A stretch of 64,000 bases of DNA. Origin: Cristatella mucedo (Eukaryota > Bryozoa > Phylactolaemata > Cristatellidae). Position numbers and translations under genes: made by a program. How positions within the stretch are numbered: position 1 is the stretch's first letter; the number at the start of each line of letters is the position of its first letter. The notes under the pieces are model-generated. The model was not told the DNA's origin and did not search any database. It saw only the letters and a program-made list of their open reading frames with translations. The stretch lies in assembly GCA_009760855.2 (NCBI GenBank), contig WPIO01000034.1, positions 124,001 through 188,000 on the forward strand, read 5' to 3'. This document shows, in pieces, positions 51,777-63,202 of the stretch.

Positions 51777-51910
51777 AATAGCGTGCTGTGCTATTACATT
51801 ATTATTTATTTATTATATTGTTAATTATTTAATTTATTAATCGATGACGATTATTATTTATTCATTTATTTAAGCTTGAGCGTGCGCCGCTTATAGAGGC
51901 GGCGCACGCG
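51777..51910. repeat. AT-rich low-complexity tract bounded by hairpins
   Basis: TTATTATTTATTTATT-type DNA at 51795-51875. On its left TAATAGC-7 nt-GCTATTA; on its right GCGTGCGCCGC-TTATAGAG-GCGGCGCACGC, an exact 11 bp stem with 8 nt loop. Confidence 0.85.
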
Positions 51911-52103
51911 AAAGCCGGTTGCAGAATATTTTTATAAGTGTCTTGCTCAATAGAAATACTTACTTGGCAACGAGCACCCAAATCGGTGTATTTGGCGCTC
52001 AGCTGCTCATAGATGTCGCACGATCGCAGCCGCAGGCACCGACATTTGAGAGCGAGTTAGGCTGGCCACTTAGCCACTGGCTTGCTTTCGCAACCAACGT
52101 AAA

Positions 52104-52234
52104 ATGACCACTACAACATTACTAAAAATAGGCAGCGTGGGATGCCCACGCGTCATGCCCAACAAGCAGTCCGATCAGGAGGAGTCGGCGTCTGTGAAGG
52201 CGCCGTTGCCGGCAGCGCTGACGTGGGTGACGCT
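52104..52234 (+). CDS. Candidate first coding exon of an unidentified gene
   Basis: ATG in AAAATGACC (purine at -3) opens 43 codons plus 2 bases, reading MTTTTLLKIGSVGCP...MPNKQSDQEESASVKAPL and ending PAALTWVT, cut by a perfect donor CT|GTAAGT at 52235. A second in-frame ATG at codon 18 is possible. The preceding 200 bp are CpG-rich. I do not recognise the protein and found no matching downstream exon in the window. Confidence 0.35.
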
Positions 52235-52239
52235 GTAAG

Positions 52240-53095
52240 TGCTTAGCGTGTTGAAAGTTCTAGTGGAGTGTTGCTATTAATGCGCCTCGGAGGCTTTGGT
52301 CCAGAAGTTATTAGGCTAACGAAATCACTCTCGCAACGGTGGTAGAGTTTGCCGAGACTGCGAAGGCTGGAAGAGCAACGCATCTGCATGCGCGGCTTTA
52401 ACAGGATTCAAAGAAAACTAGCTACGTATTGCTTACGACACATTCAGCAACAGCGGTCTTAAGTTATGGAACCACTAATTATTTCTGGGGCTGTCATAAT
52501 CCATCTAACATAGCATTCAAAAGTTTGATTGCCTGCTCGCTAAATTGAGGCTGTCCTCGGTTGGTGCTAGAAAAAATCCGACGGACCCTGTGGATTCAAC
52601 AATGGAAGGGAAGACTCTACGACCTTGCCACAACTTTAGTCTCTAACATGAATTTCTATCAAGAATTTCCAGGTATTTTGTATTCAGCTTCCATCGTAGC
52701 TGTCTCCTCTTCATCTTCACCACAGACAGCAGTCACAGCAATGAGCTGGCCTTCAATGCATCTTCTGAGCCCTTAGCATTTTAGAAGTTCAGGTTACCAG
52801 CATTTCACTTGGCTGAAGACTGAATTGCTCTTAGCTTGAGCGCCATGTTGACGAGTAGAATACTGAATGTTAAAACGTGGACACAACACAAGGGGAGTAA
52901 GTATTTAGGCACAGTTACATAAAAGAACGCAACGACGACTCATCATGGTCGACCCCAGCACCGTCTCAATGATCCGTCATTTTCCGCCTTACAATCACAC
53001 AGTCAGGACAAAATACAGCTCATGAGCCAGCAGTCCACTACCTAAGCATACAATCACTGTTTGACTTTGAATTGCAGTGAGCAATTAACTTACTG
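52240..53095. other. No recognisable gene
   Basis: Possibly intron following the candidate exon at 52104. Nothing recognised. Confidence 0.35.
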
Positions 53096-53099
53096 GGCA

Positions 53100-53518
53100 T
53101 CGTACCACCCGCTTTTCGGAATCTAACAGCCTAGAAATACCTCATACAAACCTTAAATCCTTTGGAGACCGTGCATTTAGTTCATATGCTCCCAAAGCCT
53201 GGAACTGCCTCCCGACCTGCATCAGAACATCCCCTGATCTGACCACATTTAAAAGGAACCTAAAAACACACCTATTTAGGACAGCATTAAGTGGGTCCCT
53301 GTGATTCGTCCTTGATGTGCTTATGCGTGCTGACACTGTGCATGCTGCCACTAACCACATTTGCATGCTGACCCTGTGCATGTCACCCCTAACCATATTA
53401 TTCATTTCGTTTGTTTTTCAAGCATGATTTCACTTACCATTCAATTGCATTTCACTTTACAGCAATTGTAAAGCGCCTAGAGAGAGATTAAGTTCTCTGA
53501 GGGCGCTTTATCAAGTGA

Positions 53519-53550
<32 letters not shown>

Positions 53551-53555
53551 TGCGA
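53100..53555 (+). mobile_element. LINE-A 3' end, well preserved
   Basis: The plus strand starts in the C-terminal coding end (AFSSYAPKAWNCLPTCIRTS), then the tail blocks CTGTGCATGTCACCCCTAAC, AAAGCGCCTAGAGAGAGATT, AAGTTCTCTGAGGGCG, and a 3' (ATT)n of about ten units. This copy defines the family's 3' end. Confidence 0.9.
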
Positions 53556-54145
53556 GGTGAATCTGAGCTGAAGGTCCAGTGCATTCGCTGCTTGGACTTG
53601 CCGATTCGGCAGCCGTAGCAAGCGCAGTCGCAACACGAATCTGGTAGACTTGCACGGGTACGGAGATCACTGCTTTACTTTCGCCAAGTTCCAAGTGTCG
53701 ATGGAATGATCGGAGAAGCTGCTACGCAGACATTGTGTTGTGAAGTACAAGAGTCTTCACGACAAGAGAAAAGGAGTCGCGGAATCCCGAGAGATTAATG
53801 AAAGGTGCATTGCCATATGGCTAAAACACTAATCGGAGCTTTGTACGTCATCTCAGAGGCGAGGATCTTCATCAGCTACGTAACGAGAGTTACGTTACTC
53901 GCGGCGCCGGCATAATGACCAGTGAGGTCACATAATAGCAAGGCTAATTGACCAGCATTGAAGAAGCAGTCCATCCTTCATTGACAGTTGAGTTCTTCCG
54001 TCTACAAAATGTCAGCTTAACTCACACTAGACGTAGGCTATCGATAGATTCGAGTTTAAGAAGTTATTGCCACTAACCGTTGCTTTAAGTATCGGGGGGG
54101 GGCATCTGTTCTCAGAGCAAATAGTTTTGTCAGCAAACCCCCTTG

Positions 54146-54265
54146 CTTATTCAGTATTCACCTTTTAAAATTAATTATAATAATTACTAATACTTATTAA
54201 AATATATTAATTATTAATATATTAATATAAACAAATAAAACTAAACCCACTCCCTTATTCAGTAT
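54146..54265. repeat. AT-rich insert flanked by 12 bp direct repeats
   Basis: CTTATTCAGTAT at 54146-54157 and 54254-54265 flank about 96 bp of TTAAT/ATTAAT-rich DNA. Confidence 0.8.
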
Positions 54266-54269
54266 GCGG

Positions 54270-55450
54270 CTTGCTCGCTGAGAGTATTTTCCCTCGAGCT
54301 ACTTTCAGCAAGCACCTTCGCTTTCCTTCCATTCTCTCTGGCGTTTATCAGGGTCTAGCATTTCTTTGTTTGCGGACTTTGCGCCTAAAGTCGTCCGTGT
54401 TTTCCGGGAATTTACGCGTACGTCCAAATCAGACAGCACGAGCAGAGGGTTGAGCTCTTCGGGCTTCATTTAATTCTTCGAAAGCCTCGCTTTCGTAACC
54501 GTCCAGTTCGCAAGGCGTGATTTCGCTCGACGCTCGACCACTGTAGTCGCAAGGTGGAGATCTAGCAGAAGCACGCCAGTTCTGTCGACGCGGCGCTCGG
54601 TCGGTGACTATCCGTCGCTTGCAGAATCAAATGCTACCACGCAAACGCGACGCTCCATCGGCTTCTGCACCAAAGTGCTTGGGCCACGAGCGCGCAGCCA
54701 GCGATCGCTGCTATTGCCAGAGCACGGCGGAGCCTCCGACCGGTGACGCCTGAGCTTTGAGGCCTCAAGTGCGAGTCGTGCGAGCGAGCGGCAATAGTGA
54801 ATGAAGAAACGCAGACAGACAGCAGAGGAAGAAACAGCAGAGAAAGTTTGAACCAATGAGCGCCCGAACCGGAATATGGCCAGTCCATGTCCGCAGCGTA
54901 AAGCAGTCCAACCGACATCCGCAGACGGCTGGCTGCACGTGGGATGCCGGTGCAGCTATCAAAGATTTTAGAATCATGCAGATTTTAGCACACATGTATG
55001 TCTATCTAGCTACTTTCTAGCCAGGCATCCCAGCGAAGCTAAATGGTAGATATCCGGTCAATGTTTTGTTCCGCTCCCCCCACTGCAGCCTACCTTGAGG
55101 TGCGTTTGAGGATTGTTCACGTTTAGTTAGCATCTCTGCAGGTGCGGCAAACGGCGAAGACGCTGCGAGGTAGCTGCTTCTTCTGAGGCAGCAGATCGGC
55201 TATTTTAAATTGGGCGTGACGTGCGCGAAAACGCTGCGGCCGCGGAATATTTGTCCTCTCTCTTCCAGCTCTGCCCGTAAGAATTATCAGTTCTTTTTAG
55301 GACTCCATCGAAGGAGCGTCGGTGGCCCACTGCAGGCGCTGATATGCAGACGCTGCAGCAATGGTATACAGCCGTAATTTAGGGGAATTGGAGAGCTCTT
55401 TCGCGACTTTTTTCGCGAATTCTTTCGAGATTTCTTTCCATACGTTATCA
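54270..55450. other. CpG-rich DNA, no recognised gene
   Basis: Rich in CG from about 54470 to 55260. Short frames on both strands, no domain. It could be another CpG-island-like promoter. Confidence 0.35.
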
Positions 55451-55451
55451 T

Positions 55452-55540
55452 AATAATAATAATAATTCACTTGATAAAGCGCCCTCAGAGAACTCAATCT
55501 CTCTCTAGGCGCTTTACAGTTGCTGTAAAGTGAAGTGAAG
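55452..55540 (-). mobile_element. LINE-A 3' tail fragment
   Basis: (AAT)n, TTCACTTGATAAAGCGCCCT, CAGAGAACTCAATCTCTCTC, AGGCGCTTTACAGTTGC. Only the last 80-90 bp of the element. Confidence 0.8.
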
Positions 55541-55996
55541 TGACGTTAGGTTAGTGACGTTAGGCCGTACGTTAAACCTTGGCTTTTGTTGTTTGTAGAG
55601 GCTAAAGGCAGATTCAACCAGGCTAAAGTTGGCTGAAACTTTAGGAATTTTGCTATTATTTCGGGTACTCAAGCAGTTTAGATTACCAATACTTAGGCAG
55701 GTTAAATTACAAACTTCAATTTAAAATCTTTTCTAAATCCCCGGTTTGATTGCAGGCGTAACTCAAGCATGATGTACTACATCATAGCGAAGAGATTTTT
55801 GTTAGCAGAGATTTATTAGAGATTTGTAGCCGGGAAATCCAAGGTTCCGATGACAATAGTTCCATGCGGCAATTGGCTTAAGTTCATGGATTAGAAATGA
55901 AAAATATGCATTATCATTGGTAGTTGACCCGACTAGCAGACTACATAAAATGGACATCAGTTGTTAGAAAATTATTGCTTCAAATAATCTCCTTAC

Positions 55997-56232
55997 ATTG
56001 GCGTGTCTGCTAGGTATCCGCCATTGAAATGGCTGGGTTCGTTGTTAGCATGGAAGGTAGTGGGGATTATAGAAGCTTGACTAGCCATTGTCGCCGAGCT
56101 TTGGCTAATGGCCAGCTTGTATCGCTGCAGATCCATCGAAGCTATGACGTCGTGGCGGCTGTTGTATACTGCTCTGTCACCGGGAAGGGCTGGACCCCAT
56201 GAATCAGCTGGGTAAAGTACTTTTAGACACAT
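55997..56232 (-). CDS. Candidate exon of an unidentified protein
   Basis: The reverse frame begins after the good acceptor CTCTCCGTTTTAG at 56233 and runs 78 codons plus 2 bases to a donor-like AAT|GTAAGG. It reads CLKVLYPADSWGPALPGDRA, VYNSRHDVIASMDLQRYKLA, and ends FHANNEPSHFNGGYLADTP. Composition (balanced, few Cys, Tyr and Asn present, no repeats) looks like real protein, perhaps a disordered linker. If the donor is not used, the next codons are ATG TAA. No family recognised and no neighbouring exon found. Confidence 0.4.
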
Positions 56233-56239
56233 CTAAAAC

Positions 56240-58575
56240 GGAGAGTGACTTATGAGCACTTTAATTCATTGCACAAATCACTGCGTAGATAACCACAGCT
56301 ATCTGTCCAAATTGATCCTCAATGAGTTGTTCCTAAGGAATGAACCAGCTCAGAAGCTTGCAGTAAACCGCGAAAATCTCTTTCTCTAATCCATCAAGGT
56401 CGGAAAAGTAGAAGTTAGTGTGCCGCAGAAAGACGCAACTACGTACATGTACTTTGTAGGTGTGCCCGTATGGGTATACCAGATCACATACATAACAATA
56501 CAAGCATTTAAAGAAGCCAAAAAATAAACCTGGACAATCTTTAATGAGTGTCTGAATGCTTTCGGAGATACACAGATAATACAGCATCCACATAGTTTGG
56601 AGATACCATTTATGTGTTTTTTCAGCAAAGAATCAAGTATGCATATTTCTCGATTTCTCTAGCCACCAGAATAAGACACAACGTGCGAAATCTATCTCGC
56701 GATGATCTTATTTATTTATAAATTAATATTTATATGTATTTATATTTATATAGCTTGTTTATTTATTCATTATGCTCTTATTTATTACTAATAATAAGAA
56801 GATAACATTTTCGACAAATAATTTGCTAGATCCCCGAAGGAATGTAAGAACAGTATGAAAAGAGCGAAGATTAATTGTGGGCTTCCCTAGATTTTAAAAC
56901 GTGCTGTGAGATTTTACTCTGATAAAACAGCGATTGCATGTCGTGCTGAACCTTGTACTAACAAGGTTCACCGGATGGGTTCGAAAGGTTTGCAACATTT
57001 GCAGCTAAAAGAAAAGCAAACAAAGATGCATGTCTTGGCTATCCCTCTGCCTACAGGTCTACTCATAATGACACTCCAGCATACCTTAAGGTTCTTTGGC
57101 CGATACGGTCAACTACTGCCCAACTGTTTCTTTCCAATCAGATTACTCAAGTCATTGTTCGACCAATTTTTATGTACAGAGTGACCGTAAGCCGTCTGCT
57201 GTGAGACTGATTGCAGAATAAAGATTTTGCTTCAATCTAGGAACGAGCCTGCAACCTCTATATTAGCAGTCCGTTTTTCATGTGGTTAATTTATCGACAT
57301 ATAAATATGTTTATATATATATATATATATACAGTTATAGATATAGAGTTGGAATATATATAGTTAGACCGGTGTAACTCTTATTTTAAGGCTCACCAGG
57401 TCTCTACTGGCTCAGTTTTGTATGCCCAGCTGTGTAACAAGCCAAATACTAGCTATTCTGTTTGTTATAGTTCGAATTTATATTTATTGTAAGGTAATGT
57501 GAGCTTCGCTCTGAATTATCCTCTCTCTCTCATCGCATAACTTGACCAGAAACTTGCAACATAGCACCTCGGCATGGCATTTGAAATATTCTAACAACAA
57601 TCTGACTTCTCTCCAATGACTGCTTTGATGACACGGGCACGAACTTCGACTACTAGGCTTAGTTACTCAGTTTTTGCGTTCGAGCGCGAGGCTACGGTCG
57701 TCTCAGAAGCTCTCGACAACCTCTAAAGCTCCACCTCTTACGAAAGCTGCTCAAATTATAACAATTATAACCTGAGACCCGCAAAAACGTTAATATACTC
57801 AATATTTATATCGGGGTTTCTGGTATTTTTGGTTTATAAATGTACAAATACAGCTGTACAAATCGGAAGTTACTGCGATCAAAGGCTGTACATTCATGTG
57901 CCTTAGATTGATCTCCAAGAGCTCCATTCCACAGAAATCGAGATCGCGAGGGCCGCTCAGAGCTACCTGTTGAGTAGCACATAAATGTGAATGTAAAATA
58001 AAAAATGCCATGCATGTAATATAGCCATTAGAAGAATTGCAGGAACTAACTGCAGCCTGCGGACGCATGTCTTTAGTCTGACGATTGGACAAAAGTTGGA
58101 AGATGGCGCTATGCTTTTCGCGACTGAAACGCATGTATCGGCATTTATCGCATGTATCGGCATGTATCGGCGTTGCAGCTTTTGAAAAAGATCTGAAACA
58201 TGCAAATACAATTTGGAAAAAACTTCATGCTTACGCTGTTGGTATACTTGGCGTTGCAATTGACACCGATTGACAAGTTGGTCAGAGGAAAACAAAAGAT
58301 TATATGTGACGATCGTAGACGGGGTAGGTGGAAATATGAAAGGTCATATATGGCATTTCTCGTGGTTACACGCTAGAATTGATGGGCTCGCTCGGATAAT
58401 GTAAGCTTTTTACACAGCAATTCCCGGTAATTTGTCCCGACTCGCAGACGAATAGTCTCCACTCTCAGTATTGTATCTCGCACTGTTCTGCATCTTTCGA
58501 ATCAATTCTGGTAAGTGCATTTCTGAACGGAAGTCTCTCCCGCCGTGGCAGTTCAGCCACCACGGAAGCTCGAAT
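56240..58575. other. AT-rich DNA, no recognised gene
   Basis: TTATTTATTTATA-type low complexity at 56705-56790 and (TA)n at 57307-57332. CATGTATCGGCATTTATCG is locally repeated at 58130-58170. Minus-strand frames at 58295-57799 are not recognised. Confidence 0.4.
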
Positions 58576-59830
58576 AGTATTAGTAATAATAATGCACTCG
58601 ATAGAGCACCCTCAGAGAACTCAATCTCTCTCTATGCGCTTTACATTTGCTGAAAACGGAAATGCAATTGAATGGTGAGTAAAATCATGCTTGATAAACA
58701 AATAAATTAATGACATGGTTAGGGGTGACATGCACAGGGTCAGCATGCAAATGTGGTTAGTGGCAGCATGCACAGTGTCAGCACGCATAAGCACATCAAG
58801 GACGAATCATAGGGATCCACTAAATGCTGTCCTAAATAGGCGTCTTTTTAAGTTCTTTTTAAATATGGTCAGGTCAGGGGATGTTCTGATGCAGGTCGGG
58901 AGGGAGTTCCAGGCTTTGGGAGCGTACGAACTAAATGCACGGTCCCCAAAGGATTTGACGTTTGTAGGATGTATTTGCAAACAGTTGGATTCCGAAAAGC
59001 GGGTGGTATGATGCTTGACCTGATGGGGGAGTATATCTGAGAGATAGGCTGGAGCCAAAGAATGAAGTGACCTAAGAGTGAGCGACAGAACCTTGAATTC
59101 AATCCGTTGCTTGACTGGGAACCAGTTCAGGTTGGCGAGAAGTGGTGTAATGTGGCAACTGCGACGCTCACGACAGACAAGCCTAGCTGCCGAGTTTTGC
59201 ACCAGCTGCAATCGCCGGATGGCACATGCTGGTAGGCCAGTAAGCAGTGAGTTGCAGAAGTCAAGACGGGATGTCACGAATGCATGGACCAACTTGGAAG
59301 TGGTATCTTTATCTAAACAAGCCCGAATTTTAGCAATGTTATGAAGCTGAAAATAGGCAGATTTGACTGTGGAGCTGATATGGTCGTCTAACAAGAGGTC
59401 GCATTGGAATATAACACTAGATTTCGAGCCGATTTAACAGAAGATATGCTGGCAGAGCCAATTTTGAGAGTCAGCCTTTCCAATTTCTGAATCACACTGG
59501 GTTTGCCCATAACTAGTAAGTTAGTCTTATCATCGTTTAGTTTTAGAAAATTTGCTGCCATCCATGTGCGGATGTCATCAATACACGCAGCAAGTGAGTT
59601 GAGAGAATTTGAGGTGCTCGAAGGCTGGGAGGGATCATAGCTGTGGTACAACTGAGTGTCATCCGCATAGAAGTGAAAGCCAAGATTGTGCTTGGCATAC
59701 ACATCAGCAAGAGGGAGAGTATAAACCGTGAAAAGAACCGGACCTAGCACGGAGCCCTGAGATACCCTATATTTTAGAGGTACCTTGGATGATCTTTGTC
59801 CATTCACGTCAATGCTATGCAGTCTCGAAG
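58575..59830 (-). mobile_element. LINE-A, 5'-truncated, long copy
   Basis: The 3' (AAT)n at 58583 is followed by a nearly intact C-terminal frame of 195 codons (59394-58807: KIRACLDKDTTSKLVHAFVT ... TAFSGSL). Upstream is reverse transcriptase with [20 protein letters not shown] and [13 protein letters not shown] (59942-59388), YADD intact. 5' end at about 59830 just before the motif 1-4 region. A frameshift at about 59400 separates the two frames. Confidence 0.9.
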
Positions 59831-59834
59831 GAAC

Positions 59835-60215
59835 ACAGAGTGTGGAATTCGCTGGGGTGCCTCGCCAGGCCATAGTTTGAGTAAAATGTCGCGGCAGTCG
59901 GTTCTGGCCAGTTTTGAGTAGCCAACTTGCAGTGCACGTCATGCCTCGTCGCCGCTCGTCGCCTGAAAGCTGCTGCTAGCGGCACTGGCCCGAACTCATC
60001 GTGCTCCGCCCTTGCACCATGCAGAGCGTTCAATTATTCGCCTCCTCCGCCTCCTCGGAGGAGACCTCATCCCTCCATTCACTACGAATGGTTGCGAGTG
60101 ATTTTGCCTCTCGCTCTTAGTTCACTCGTCTGTGGCATTTTTTTTACCGCATCGTCAACCTTCTTCTTTAATTGCGGCCGACCAATGAGGCGTGATGACG
60201 GCCAAATGGGGGCGA
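59835..60215. other. CpG-rich stretch, no recognised gene
   Basis: CGTCGCCGCTCGTCGCC and CCTCCGCCTCCTCGGAGG motifs; short frames only. Confidence 0.35.
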
Positions 60216-60216
60216 T

Positions 60217-60279
60217 TTTTCCGAAATGGCAGGCTACTCGACGGCGAAGCGCCGTCGAGTGGCCGGCCATTTCGGAAAA
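60217..60279. repeat. 30 bp hairpin followed by AT-rich tract
   Basis: The left arm 60217-60246 and right arm 60250-60279 are reverse complements with two mismatches, loop AAG. TTTATTTATCTAACATTTATAG and 100 bp of ATTTAT repeats follow. Confidence 0.92.
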
Positions 60280-60639
60280 TTTTATTTATCTAACATTTAT
60301 AGTTATTTTATATTTATATTTATTATATATTTATATTTATATTTATTTATATTATTTTTATTTATTTAACATTTATCAGCTCGTGCTTCCCGCTCATCTT
60401 CATCGGCTTACTTTAAAAATAAAATTCTTTAAAATAAAATAAAATTTAACTTTAAAAACTTTAAAATAAATTTCTGCTTGCAAAAGTTTGAAGAAACGAA
60501 AGCCGAGTCACGAATAGTGAGAAATAAAAAGGTGCACCAGCCTAAAGCTATAAGGACAGTGACAGCTACGTTAGCAGCCCGTGCCGAGAAGCAAGACCAT
60601 CGCAAGCTTAAGCTTTCACATGCTCCATTGCCATGGGGC

Positions 60640-60965
60640 AGACTGGAGACTTCGCCTTTTGGTTTGTATGCTCCCACAGCCAAGAGCTCACTTCTGACTG
60701 ACGTCACGACTTGACAGCATTTAAAGAAGCTAACGAGGCGTCTATTTCTCTCACTATTTGCTCAGGGCTTGTTTTAATTTGTCTTTTAAGCGCTTACGCG
60801 TTCTTTACTGTGCTTGATTACATTAACGATGTAATGCATGTTTACACTGTGCGTGTTACCAGTAACCGTATGATTACATTTCCTTTACAGCAAATATAAA
60901 GTGCCTAGAAAGAAATAAAGTTCTTCGAGAGTTTTAGACAAATTTACTATTATTGTTATTATCGG
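60640..60965 (+). mobile_element. LINE-A 3' end, diverged
   Basis: LYAPTAKSSL frame remnant, then the tail with AAAGTGCCTAGAAAGAAATAA and ACTATTATTGTTATTATC. Confidence 0.65.
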
Positions 60966-60969
60966 AATC

Positions 60970-61665
60970 TCATTCGTTGCTGTAAGGCAGACAGAGCACT
61001 TCTAAGTAAACAAGGTCTCCTGGTCAAAGGCAGCAGCTACGGGTTTTAGGGATATTTTGCGTGTCTATTACGACTTGACTGCTTGAAAAAAGATGAAAGA
61101 ATTGTCGACAGATAAGTTCGGCAGTTTCTTTGCTGATGAAGAGTGTTTATCACCATGCTTTAGCAGGCATGCCAATCGCAAAAGATATTGAATTACTAAA
61201 TTGATTCGATGAGATTTCGAGTCTTCATGAAGAGAGCCTGCTTCCGTTTTCATCTAGATGATTCCTGACGTGCTGTCAGATATAGAAAGCACCAAGTTGA
61301 TGATTGCTCTGCTAAAGGTACGAAACTCAGCTTTGTAGAATGCACAGAGTGTGTGTGAGAGAGAGAGAGAGAGCGCGCGAGAGCGTGTTGCTCCTAATTA
61401 TGCTTCCGTCTAGCTGATCGGTGGGCTTGCTGCCTTGGTCATCCTTCTAAGGCAGCGATCAAGTACTTGCAGCTTTGTGGAGACTTAAAACGAGTCTAGC
61501 ACCGTTTCAGCTGGATAATAATGACCTCCCAAATTGATTGAAAAGTAACATGTGTTAAGCAGACATTGAGTCATCAACTGCACTACGTTAGAATTAGCCC
61601 AGGAAAAATTTCGTCCGGTGACAGTTTCCTATTAAAAACCTATAGAAGGCTATTTAACATGCTCA
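60970..61665. other. No recognisable gene
   Basis: A short (GA)n at 61354-61372; nothing else recognised. Confidence 0.4.
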
Positions 61666-61669
61666 ATGT

Positions 61670-63202
61670 CAACAAGCCTAGCATGGTTAGAGGTGAAATG
61701 CATAAAGTCAGAATGCAAAAATAGTGACAGTTAACGGTGAGTCACATAGAACTACTCAATTCTGTGATAAAGGAGGCATTTTTAGCTTCTTTTGTAATGT
61801 CATCAAGTTTGGAGATGTGACACCAGTAGGAAGTGTGTCCCAGGATTTAGGAATATAGGAACTGCATTCATGGTCTCCAAAGTATTTGCGATTCTTTGAG
61901 GTTTAGATAAATGATTCGATTAGGAAAAGTGGGTGGCACGTTTTTTAGCGTGGTGTGGATTAGATCTAATAGGCACGCTAGAGTTGAAGAATGAAGGAAA
62001 AAGAAGTGAGTAACAGAACCTTGAAACCGATACCTGCTTGACTGAGAGCCAGTGTAGATCGGTGACAAGCAGTATGATAAGGCAACTGCTACGCTCACGA
62101 CAGACAAGCATTGCTCCAGAGTTTTGCACCAGCTGTAAGCGCCTGATTTCGCAGGCCGGTAGACAAGCAAGCAGTGAGTTAGCGAAGTCGAGACGGGATG
62201 TCACACATGCATGGACTAATTCAAATGTAGTACACCTGTCTAAGAAAACCCGAATCATTTTTAGGAAAAAAAGTCGCTAAAAGTATATGGAATTTACATG
62301 GAGCTCACGTGGTCTTCTATTGAAAGATCACTTTGACAAAGGACATCAATATTTCATTCCGATTCGACAGGAGATATTCTAGCGAAACCGGTTTTGAACG
62401 GTATGCTTACGAATTTCTGAATAAAACTTGGTTTTCCTATAAATAGTAAGCGGGTGTTATCATCATACAATTTCAGAAATTTTGTTGCCATACATGTGTG
62501 GATTTCATGAAAATATGCAGCAAGTGAGCTGAAAAAATTTGACGTGCTGAAGGGCTAGGAAGGATCAAAGCAAAGGTACAACTGTGTGTCACCTGCATAG
62601 AAGTGAAAATATATGTTGTGCATGGCAATCACATCAGCAAGAGAAAACGTATAAGCCGTTTAACGTATAACCCGTGCAAAGAGCTGGACCAAGCGCAGAG
62701 CCGCCCCAAAGCGGTACCCCAAACTTCGATGGATCCTCGAATGATCTCTTTCTGTTCGTGGGAACATTATGGAGCCTCCTACTGAGATAGGACTTCAGCT
62801 GTAACAGTGAAGTAAAAGTGACGCCCACGCGAGACGAGAGACGCGTGAGAAGGACTTGGTTATCGATAACATCGAAAGCTGTTGAAAGATCAAGAAAAAA
62901 ATGCGAGACTCTAATCAGGTCTGTATTCTTAAGAAGGTCATTATACTCCCGAAGCAATGCTGCACCTTCGGAGTGATTAGGTCTAAAACGAGACCAGAAC
63001 TTACTAGCTGGATTTGAAGAGTAAATACATAAATTCAGCTGATCAGCCACGGCTTGGTCCAGATTCATTGATAAGATTGGTAGAAGGGATACTATGCCAA
63101 AATTTGCTTAAGCTCTCTTGGTCTATTTTTACTTTCTTGAATAGTGAACTGATTACAGCCTTTTGAAAGGTGCTGGGACATGACCTGAGCTAGTGACATA
63201 TT
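61670..63202 (-). mobile_element. LINE-A, long decayed copy
   Basis: Runs from the tail (GGTTAGAGGTGAAATGCATA) through the C-terminal region (SRLDFANSLLACLPACEIRR, 62258-61920) to reverse transcriptase (FRPNHSEGAALLREYNDLLK, 63068-62634). Many frameshifts. It stops abruptly at 63202 where a different, GC-rich sequence begins. Confidence 0.85.

Noticed and set aside
54470-55260. Gene in the CpG-rich stretch
   Set aside because: Only short overlapping frames on both strands, no start/donor arrangement or domain I could support.
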